In this document: piece after piece, positions 15,294 through 20,850 of the stretch | How the letters are laid out: every line of letters starts with the position of its first letter | Numbering within the stretch: the stretch's first letter is position 1 | Origin: Bacillota bacterium | GTDB taxonomy: Bacteria; Bacillota; Clostridia; Acetivibrionales; DSM-1351 | Reading direction: 5' to 3' | Length of the DNA: 20,850 bases | Assembly (NCBI GenBank): GCA_023391425.1 | Contig: JAEWAX010000062.1 | Coordinates: forward strand, 1 to 20,850 | The notes under the pieces: generated by a model | Database searches by the model: none | The model's input: the letters and a program-made list of their open reading frames with translations, nothing else | What the model was told of the DNA's origin: nothing | Translations under genes and position numbers: made by a program

Positions 15294-15413
15294 ATGGTGG
15301 TATATGCATTTTTTAAGTATAATGTGATTGTTTATTTATTGGGTATCACACTAAAAAGCTTTTGTACAAGAATATGCAACACATACACCATAAACTAATT
15401 TAAGAGGAAATTT

Positions 15414-16484
15414 ATGAGGAAAATTAGTGTTTCAAATTGTGAAGCAGGAATGATACTTGGCAAGGCTATTCTATTTAATGGTGCAGCGACTCTTTTGGAG
15501 GCTGGTTCAGAATTAACTATATCGTATATTAACAGACTAAATAATTTAGGCATTACAGAAATATATATCGAAGATGATATTTCAAAAGATATAATTATAC
15601 GTGATGTCATTGAGGATAAAACAAGAATTGAAGCGGTTGAATTTATTAAAAATACAATGAATGCTTATTGCGCTGGAGACATGCTTTATTCCGAAGAGGT
15701 AATAGCAATTGTAAATAAAATAGTTGATGATATTTTATCTTTAGACGATATTATTGTTAATTTAATTGATATTAAAACCTGTGATAATTATACTTTTTTA
15801 CATAGTGTGAATGTATGTGTTTTATCAATTATTACTGGTGTTAAATTAAATTTATGTTATGATGAGCTACGGGCGTTAGGAGTTGGCGCACTTTTACACG
15901 ATATTGGAAAAGTTATGATTCCTCCTAGTATACTCCAAAAAAAATCTGCTCTTACTGACGAGGAATATGAAATTATAAAACAACATTCAATTATTGGGTA
16001 CAATATTTTAAAAAAAATACCTCAAATAAGTGAAGAATCAGCTTCAGTTGCATTATGTCACCATGAGAGGTATGATGGCAAAGGTTACATCAGCGGATTA
16101 GCTAAAGATGAAATACACATTTTTTCTAGAATTGTCGCGATTGCTGATATATATGATGCATTGACTTCTGACAGAATATATAGAAAGAAAATTAGTACAA
16201 ATCAAGCAATTGATTACCTAACAGTTATAGCAGCGCCATCACTTGATTCAAAAGTATTAAGCTGCTTTACTCAGATAATACCTCCATTTCCTATAGGTAC
16301 AGGGATAATTCTTAATAATGGTGAAAAAGGTATAGTTATCAAGTTGAATAGAAATTTGCCAACAAGACCCGTTATAAGAATTGTTTTTAACACAGATGGA
16401 AGTAAGAAATTAAATTTTGAAGACGTAGACTTGTCTAACCAGACAGATTATTTTATTAATTCAACGACTGAATTGCTAAAGTAG
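15414..16484 (+). CDS. HD-GYP-type phosphodiesterase-like protein
   Basis: Cytoplasmic protein of the HD-GYP family, whose active members hydrolyse cyclic di-GMP (some act on other cyclic dinucleotides). It has 356 residues. The N-terminal part (1-120) resembles the usual DUF3391-like/helical region, with no transmembrane segment. The HD core is intact: His130, HD (162-163) in LLHDIGK, His191, HH (216-217). The GYP motif reads HHERYDGKGYI, so the proline is replaced by Ile226. The C-terminal part (about 285-356) is a small beta-rich tail common in clostridial members. The ribosome-binding site is AAGAGGAAA. Metal ligands are kept, so activity is plausible; the substrate is inferred. Confidence 0.88.
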   Translation: MRKISVSNCEAGMILGKAILFNGAATLLEAGSELTISYINRLNNLGITEIYIEDDISKDIIIRDVIEDKTRIEAVEFIKNTMNAYCAGDMLYSEEVIAIVNKIVDDILSLDDIIVNLIDIKTCDNYTFLHSVNVCVLSIITGVKLNLCYDELRALGVGALLHDIGKVMIPPSILQKKSALTDEEYEIIKQHSIIGYNILKKIPQISEESASVALCHHERYDGKGYISGLAKDEIHIFSRIVAIADIYDALTSDRIYRKKISTNQAIDYLTVIAAPSLDSKVLSCFTQIIPPFPIGTGIILNNGEKGIVIKLNRNLPTRPVIRIVFNTDGSKKLNFEDVDLSNQTDYFINSTTELLK

Positions 16485-16668
16485 TATCGATTGGAAGCTT
16501 AGCTATTTTTACCTTTTATTTATTCGAAGTAGTAGTGACGTCTCAGAGATAATGGAGCTTGGTTAAGAACATATCAGCAAATTGAAGCATATGAGCATTA
16601 GTGCCGTTTTTTCTATCAATTAGGTGTTGACAAAATATTAAAATGTTATTATAATAAAAACTGCTCGT
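16485..16668. other. Intergenic region before tRNA-Leu
   Basis: No gene is seen. A weak hairpin (GCAT/GTGC, about 16595-16609) followed by GTTTTTTC may end the HD-GYP transcript. Confidence 0.35.
16627..16655 (+). promoter_or_regulatory. Promoter of tRNA-Leu
   Basis: Perfect TTGACA (16627-16632), 17-nt spacer, perfect TATAAT (16650-16655), 13 nt before the tRNA. Confidence 0.92.
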
Positions 16669-16751
<83 letters not shown>

Positions 16752-16766
16752 AATAGTGCCACAGAA

Positions 16767-16814
16767 TAAAGGGTCTCACGAATTTTAATAATTTGTGAAG
16801 CCCTTTATTTTTTT
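16767..16814 (+). terminator. Terminator of tRNA-Leu
   Basis: AAAGGG-tctCAC-g-AATT pairs with AATTTGTGAAGCCCTTT and is followed by a T-rich tract (ATTTTTTT). Confidence 0.88.
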
Positions 16815-16833
16815 ATGTGTCACTTAACAATAA

Positions 16834-16865
16834 CAAAACCCCTTGACTTCAAGGGGTTTTGTTTT
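16834..16865. terminator. Second, symmetric terminator
   Basis: CAAAACCCCTT (16834-16844) and AAGGGGTTTTG (16851-16861) form an 11-bp stem with T-runs on both strands, so it can work in both directions. Confidence 0.85.
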
Positions 16866-17070
16866 AGGGAGGAAAACCATGCTGATTTTTTGATTGATTA
16901 TATATATTAAAAACTGTTATTCTTTTCAAATTCTGTATCCTTTATTAAGAAATAATCATATATAGATTATGTAAACTGTTATTGCTTAAGATGACATAAT
17001 ATAAATAGTTATCAAATTGCTAGGAGCTTAATCACATGCATTTATGCATATTCAAGAAAGGAGGATCTCA
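16866..17070. other. Upstream region of the phosphoesterase/acidic-protein pair
   Basis: No gene is seen. The direct repeat AAACTGTTATT occurs at 16911-16921 and 16973-16983 (62 nt apart) and could be a regulator site. No consensus promoter is evident. Confidence 0.4.
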
Positions 17071-18075
17071 ATGGCTTTAAATGATACTTCTACAAAAATA
17101 CTAAATAAACGCGCAGAGAAATTTAAATCTAACAGTCCGTTTACTCTAGGATTAATAGGAGACAGTCATATAGGACAGAGTATTTGTACAACTAATCCTA
17201 CCTGGTATCGAAAAATTCTGAGTAAAATTGTCTCACAAAAGGTTTATGCTATCATTCATGGTGGAGATGCATCTGATTATGGAGGTTCATCACTTAAAAG
17301 TTTTGTTACCATTACAGAAAATGAATTAAAATACGGAACTATAAATGCATCCAGAACACCCATATTTGTTAATATCGGTAATCATGATTATTTGAGAGGA
17401 AAAACAACACAGTCTGTAAGCCGTAATGATTATACAACCTATATCGGGCAACACAATAATATAATAAAACTCTTTAATAGCGGTAAAGGACCAAGAGTAG
17501 CTGTAGTACTTTTAGATACGGGTTATACAATCTCAGGTAAACTTCCTTCTGGTGAGGATTACAGCAAGGTACTGAAAGATATTGAAGATAAAATGATAGC
17601 TTTAATTAAAAAGCACAGCACTTTAAGATTTATAATAGACATGCACGTTCCACCGCAAATATTAGCAGACACACAAAATCATAAAAAATTTAACACAAGT
17701 CATGTACTGTTAACTCAATATAATAGTAGATTTAAAAAGTTTATTAAAGATTTCACTAGCAAATACCCAGGAAGAATATTGGCTATAACAGCTCACCATA
17801 AGCATGGTTGGGTTCAAAAGACAGCATATTACTTCTCATACAAAACTTACGATATGAAACCTCATAAAATACCAATATATCTTACTGCTCAGGGAGGACA
17901 TTGTGACGGAAATGTGCATAATGCACAATACAGCTTTTATGTATTAAGCTTTTCAACCTTTAAAAAGAATAAGAAAAGATACTATAAAATAACTAATGTT
18001 AACAGATTTAATGTAATCTATGACGTTGCCACTAATGTGTATAAATTAAGTAAACCAATTCCTATAGGGAAATAG
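17071..18075 (+). CDS. Cytoplasmic metallophosphoesterase of unknown substrate
   Basis: A calcineurin-like phosphoesterase fold with no signal peptide or membrane segment, 334 residues. The start at 17071 is set by AAAGGAGG (17057-17064); the ATG at 17044 lies before that site. Metal-binding motifs are present in order: GDSHIG (Asp31, His33), GGDASD (Asp66), GNHD (103-106), DMHVPP (His192) and AHHKHGW (His242, His243, His245). The GDSH form in place of GDxH/DxH and the AHHKH motif are unlike the membrane-anchored phosphoesterase at 14169. The C-terminal 60 residues are beta-rich and basic (FKKNKKRYYK). A very acidic protein gene follows 17 nt later. I do not recognise a specific subfamily. 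Confidence 0.8.
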   Translation: MALNDTSTKILNKRAEKFKSNSPFTLGLIGDSHIGQSICTTNPTWYRKILSKIVSQKVYAIIHGGDASDYGGSSLKSFVTITENELKYGTINASRTPIFVNIGNHDYLRGKTTQSVSRNDYTTYIGQHNNIIKLFNSGKGPRVAVVLLDTGYTISGKLPSGEDYSKVLKDIEDKMIALIKKHSTLRFIIDMHVPPQILADTQNHKKFNTSHVLLTQYNSRFKKFIKDFTSKYPGRILAITAHHKHGWVQKTAYYFSYKTYDMKPHKIPIYLTAQGGHCDGNVHNAQYSFYVLSFSTFKKNKKRYYKITNVNRFNVIYDVATNVYKLSKPIPIGK

Positions 18076-18092
18076 TAAAGGAGGGATTAGAC

Positions 18093-18497
18093 ATGAGTGA
18101 AGCCAGCTTTAAAAAACATTTAGCGGAATTGGAAACGATTTTAAATCAGTTGATAGGGGATATAGAATCAGGTCCGGATGATGTTGTGCAAGACTGGTAT
18201 AATCAGACACTTGATGTTATATATAACTATGAAGATGAAGTTGATAGTAACTTATATGTTCGTTTAGGTATGGATGAAGACTCTATTGAAGATGGGCAAG
18301 TATTGGAAGATGAAGAAGTTGGAGATTCGGAGGAGCAGGAGACTGAAGAATATCAAGAGGAAATAGTTGATAATTCTGATGAACTTGACGAGACTGAAGA
18401 AGATGATGATACAGACAGCTCAGAAGTATCTCAAAATGAAGATATAGAAAATACTAAAACTATAACAATAAATATAAATCTTCCTAATCCATATTAA
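18093..18497 (+). CDS. Highly acidic protein, unknown function
   Basis: The 134-residue product is not recognised. Residues 1-57 look helical with a normal charge mix (KKHLAELETILNQLIGDIES). From about 58 to 121 there is no Lys or Arg, and 32 of residues 61-120 are Asp or Glu. The last 13 residues switch to an alternating polar/hydrophobic strand (TKTITININLPNPY). AAAGGAGGG at 18077-18085 is a strong ribosome-binding site, and the 17-nt gap to the phosphoesterase indicates one operon. The acid tract could be a flexible disordered linker, a DNA or RNA mimic, or a metal/cation buffer; none is shown by the sequence. Confidence 0.75.
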   Translation: MSEASFKKHLAELETILNQLIGDIESGPDDVVQDWYNQTLDVIYNYEDEVDSNLYVRLGMDEDSIEDGQVLEDEEVGDSEEQETEEYQEEIVDNSDELDETEEDDDTDSSEVSQNEDIENTKTITININLPNPY

Positions 18498-18543
18498 ATA
18501 TCTTTATCCGATTAGTTATAATTATAAATTATCTATACTATAG

Positions 18544-18570
18544 CCGAAAGTGCTAATGCATTTTCGGTTT
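18544..18570 (+). terminator. Terminator of the phosphoesterase/acidic-protein unit
   Basis: CCGAAAGTGC (18544-18553) pairs with GCATTTTCGG (18558-18567) across a TAAT loop; the T-run is short (TTT). Confidence 0.65.
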
Positions 18571-18600
18571 CCATTATTTATAGGGAAATAATTCGAAATA

Positions 18601-18628
18601 TTGATTTGGGTAACAATAATGATAAAAT
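18601..18628 (+). promoter_or_regulatory. Possible promoter of the secreted protein gene
   Basis: TTGATT, 16-nt spacer, TAAAAT with TGA extension. Transcription would start next to the 18637 hairpin and give a leader of about 240 nt. Confidence 0.4.
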
Positions 18629-18876
18629 ATTTCTGAAGTAGTATTACCGTACTACTGTGGGTTAATTACTATTTTTGTAATTCATACCTTTGGGCTTAAT
18701 AGCTTAAAAAGCATGGGGGGAGAATGTCTATATTGTAGTTTTAGTTTTATTACTATATGCCTATTTAGTATACAAAGAGAGGTTTATGGGGTTAGAATTT
18801 TCTTTCGTTAAATATATATTTAATTATATGATCTATGCACTATAAAATAATAAAATAAATTCAGGGGGGATTTGGT

Positions 18877-20475
18877 ATGAGATGTAAGAGATATTTTGGG
18901 GCATTGATATTGCTAATTATATTGATTTTTAGTATTAATGTAACTTTAGCAGCAGATACAAATGAAATTAAAGTGTGTATTAATGGTAATAAACTAGATT
19001 TTTCAGATGTAAAGCCATGCATTATTAATGGGAAGACCTTTGTTCCTTTAGAAGAAGTTGCAAATGGGATGCAAGCCTACGTAACTTGGAATGAAAAGTC
19101 ATCAACTGAATTGATTGTCAGGAATGGGATTTGTATAGCTATTACAATAGGCAAGAAAAATATGGATTTTAATACATATACAATTGTTGATGGGAAAAAA
19201 CAAATTCAAACAGAAAAGATAATAAAACTAGATGCTCCTGCACAAATAGTTAAAGGTAAAATTATGGTTCCTTTTAAAGCAATTGCTGAAGCATTGGGTG
19301 CTACAGTTAGTTGGGATAAAACCACGAAAACAATTAATATTTTAGATACACAAAGTAAAGTTGAATTTGCTAATGGCGCAGGTAACATTACAAATTTAGG
19401 ATTAACGTATTATTACAATGGATATATCTATTATTGCAATCCTAGTGATGGATATAAACTTTACAGAACCAATATATATGAGAATAGTACCCAGAAAATT
19501 AGTGACGAAGGAACATTTAATATAAATATAGAGAATAATTGGATTTATTATTCTAATGACAGTAACTTGTGCAAAATGAAAACTGATGGTAGCAATAAGC
19601 AAAAACTATGCAATGATAATCCAAGAGATATAATTGTTGCTAATGGATGGATATATTATGGCTTGATGGATGATAATGGAAAAATGTATCGCATAAAAAC
19701 AGATGGCACTGACAGACAATTAATTACAGATGATTATAAAGAAAATAAAAATTCAGGAAATTTAGGCATAGCTGGAGATTATGTATATTATATAAGCACA
19801 GATGGTAATAAAATATATCGAATAAAAACAGATGGTACTGATAGAACTAAGTTAAACGACAATTATTCGGTAGCAATTATGATATCTGATAATTGGGTTT
19901 ATTACGGAAATGCAAGTGATTTTAAAATATACCGAATAAAAACTGATGGTAGCAATAATGAAAAAGTATGTAATGATAAATTTAATTTTTTTAATGTTAT
20001 AAATGACTACATTTATTATAGCAATGCAAGTAATAATGGAAAATTGTATCGTATAAATATAAGCAGTAATAATAGAATTTTAATCAATAATGATATTCCA
20101 AATTTCATTAATATATCTGGAGGGTGGATCTATTACCTTTCAAATGGTAAGTTTTTCAGAGCACGAATAGATAGTGACGAACATGAAATAATCGGGTCAT
20201 CTTTAAACTCAAATAAAAATACAAATACAATTACAAATTCAAGCAATAAAGAATTAAAACAGGTTATTTGTCCTTCTTGTAACGGAGTGGGTAGGATAAC
20301 TTGCAGTAGTTGCAAAGGCACAGGTTCAACAGGGACTAAAACAGAATCAGCACCATATTTTGGAGTAGGCGAACATGAATATTACGAAGTTCCTATAATA
20401 TGTTGGGGGTGTGGAGGAAGCGGGACAACTATATGTCCGTCCTGCCAAGGAACTGGGGTAATATCGAGTAATTAA
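18877..20475 (+). CDS. Secreted stalk-domain / DUF5050 protein with DnaJ-type zinc-finger C-terminus
   Basis: An exported protein of 532 residues. A signal peptide covers about residues 1-26 (basic MRCKR, hydrophobic core, TLAA). Residues 30-157 form a copper-amine-oxidase N-terminal-like stalk domain, seen in the repeated pattern NGKTFVPLEEVA and KGKIMVPFKAIAEALGATVSWD. Residues 175-440 carry DUF5050-type beta-propeller repeats (NGYIYY... KLYRTNI; IKTDGTDR), with KTDG four times at about 235, 274, 317 and 354. After an Asn/Ser-rich linker (440-460) come four CxxCxGxG motifs at Cys465, Cys476, Cys509 and Cys520, a pattern like the DnaJ zinc-binding region. GGGGGGA at 18864-18870 precedes the ATG. 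The domain calls are firm; the function is unknown. Zinc binding outside the cell is an inference. Confidence 0.85.
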   Translation: MRCKRYFGALILLIILIFSINVTLAADTNEIKVCINGNKLDFSDVKPCIINGKTFVPLEEVANGMQAYVTWNEKSSTELIVRNGICIAITIGKKNMDFNTYTIVDGKKQIQTEKIIKLDAPAQIVKGKIMVPFKAIAEALGATVSWDKTTKTINILDTQSKVEFANGAGNITNLGLTYYYNGYIYYCNPSDGYKLYRTNIYENSTQKISDEGTFNINIENNWIYYSNDSNLCKMKTDGSNKQKLCNDNPRDIIVANGWIYYGLMDDNGKMYRIKTDGTDRQLITDDYKENKNSGNLGIAGDYVYYISTDGNKIYRIKTDGTDRTKLNDNYSVAIMISDNWVYYGNASDFKIYRIKTDGSNNEKVCNDKFNFFNVINDYIYYSNASNNGKLYRINISSNNRILINNDIPNFINISGGWIYYLSNGKFFRARIDSDEHEIIGSSLNSNKNTNTITNSSNKELKQVICPSCNGVGRITCSSCKGTGSTGTKTESAPYFGVGEHEYYEVPIICWGCGGSGTTICPSCQGTGVISSN

Positions 20476-20655
20476 CATAATGTGATTTCGCTTTTTTAAC
20501 GATTAGAGGGCGCTCTTTAAGTGAGAGAGCGGTGTGTAGATGCGGCAATTTAAAATGTGATTCTACATTTTGAATGCGAATTAGTATAAAATATAGTTAA
20601 TGATATGAAAATATATTGAGCAGTACTAATAAAAGATGAAATTGAGGTGTAGTTT
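20476..20655. other. Intergenic region before the AmmeMemo gene
   Basis: It contains a hairpin CGCTCT...AGAGCG (20511-20531) and repeat B copy 2. The hairpin has no U-tract, and no good terminator of the secreted protein gene is visible. Confidence 0.5.
20543..20595 (+). repeat. Dispersed repeat B copy 2, possible promoter/operator
   Basis: It aligns with 8151-8201 at 47 of 53 columns, including AAATGTG-ATTC-TACATTT and AATTAGTATAAAA (TATAAA at 20585-20590). It lies 66 nt before the ATG at 20656. Confidence 0.65.
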
Positions 20656-20850
20656 ATGATTGGATATTACTTAATGCCACATCCACCAATAATGATACCT
20701 GAGATTGGGAAAGGACAAGAATCCCAAATTAAAAAAACTATAGATGCTTGTAATGCTATAGGTCAAGAAGTGTCTGGATTAGATATTAATACACTTATTA
20801 TAATTACGCCGCATGGAACAGTCTTCCATGATGGTGTAGCTCTAATAAAT
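20656..20850 (+). CDS. AmmeMemoRadiSam system protein, MEMO/LigB-like N-terminus (3' end outside window)
   Basis: The first 65 residues of a protein of the AmmeMemoRadiSam set, in which a MEMO/extradiol-dioxygenase (LigB)-like domain is often fused to an AMMECR1 domain and paired with a radical-SAM protein. The reading begins MIGYYLMPHPPIMIPEIGKG, the typical start with PHPP, then the acidic/helical stretch and LDINTLIIITPHGTVFHDGV, with the TPHG metal-site motif (His53). GAGGTG at 20644-20649 is the ribosome-binding site. The gene continues past the window edge, so an AMMECR1 part cannot be checked. The biochemical role of the system is not established. Confidence 0.85.
   Translation, partial: MIGYYLMPHPPIMIPEIGKGQESQIKKTIDACNAIGQEVSGLDINTLIIITPHGTVFHDGVALIN

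Larger units (their letters stand above)
15001..15413. other. Divergent intergenic region between the phosphoesterase and HD-GYP genes
   Basis: No gene is seen. It holds repeat A copy 3 (15076-15100), an 8-bp long-range stem (GCATTACT at 15101-15108 with AGTAATGC at 15144-15151), a very AT-rich stretch, and the probable HD-GYP promoter. No GEMM-type cyclic di-GMP riboswitch is recognisable. Confidence 0.5.
18498..18876. other. Intergenic region and possible long leader of the secreted protein gene
   Basis: No convincing gene is seen. It holds a terminator (18544), a promoter-like pair TTGATT (18601-18606) and TAAAAT (18623-18628) with extended TG, and a hairpin AGTAGTA-ttaccg-TACTACT (18637-18656) just after it. 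A G6 run (18715-18720) is followed by a short frame that could encode a membrane segment but has no start codon in phase. Confidence 0.45.

Noticed and set aside
16485..16510. Minus-strand copy of repeat A (CTAAGCTTC)
   Set aside because: The match is nine bases around a palindromic AAGCTT, too short to be significant.
17044..17070. Upstream start of the soluble phosphoesterase at 17044
   Set aside because: The strong AAAGGAGG at 17057-17064 would lie inside the coding region; the ATG at 17071 is well placed.

Overview
The window looks like chromosomal DNA of a low-GC, Gram-positive anaerobe of the Clostridia. The intergenic DNA is AT-rich, the ribosome-binding sites are strong AGGAGG types, promoters are TTGACA/TATAAT-like, and the proteins are typical of Firmicutes (QueT, Xpt under a purine riboswitch, a NupNOPQ-like importer, LrgAB, an AmmeMemoRadiSam protein). 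The dispersed intergenic repeats and the secreted stalk-domain/DUF5050 protein suggest a relative of the Ruminiclostridium group, but that is an impression and not a proof. Most genes lie on the plus strand; the one clear exception is a metallophosphoesterase at 14169-14984.

Layout. 1-473: end of a QueT-type queuosine-precursor transporter. 616-6541: purine salvage block, made of a guanine riboswitch with intrinsic terminator, xpt, a BMP lipoprotein, a duplicated-domain ABC ATPase and two permeases. The last three genes abut or overlap. 6645-6830: a tiny membrane protein. 7024-8034: trpS with terminator. 8252-8815: mntP. 8862-12051: a promoter overlapped by a LexA-like palindrome, then uvrB, lrgA (4-nt overlap with uvrB) and lrgB. 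12147-14164: promoter, phosphohexomutase, and a very large terminator that separates it from the convergent metallophosphoesterase. 15414-16484: an HD-GYP-type protein. 16669-16751: tRNA-Leu(UAG) with a perfect promoter and two terminators. 17071-18497: a two-gene unit of unknown role, a cytoplasmic metallophosphoesterase plus a very acidic protein. 18877-20475: a secreted multidomain protein ending in a DnaJ-type zinc-finger module. 20656-end: start of an AmmeMemoRadiSam MEMO/LigB-like gene.

How the parts fit. The riboswitch, Xpt and the nucleoside importer form one coherent guanine/xanthine acquisition and salvage unit. uvrB and the holin-like lrgAB pair appear to share an SOS-type promoter, which would tie a membrane or lysis function to DNA damage. 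The less ordinary material is (i) intergenic repeats: family A with three clear copies in leaders, and family B with two copies that sit like a promoter/operator in front of mntP and the AmmeMemo gene; (ii) the metallophosphoesterase/acidic-protein pair after the tRNA; and (iii) the secreted protein with four CxxCxGxG motifs. No CRISPR array, transposase, integrase or phage structural gene is visible.
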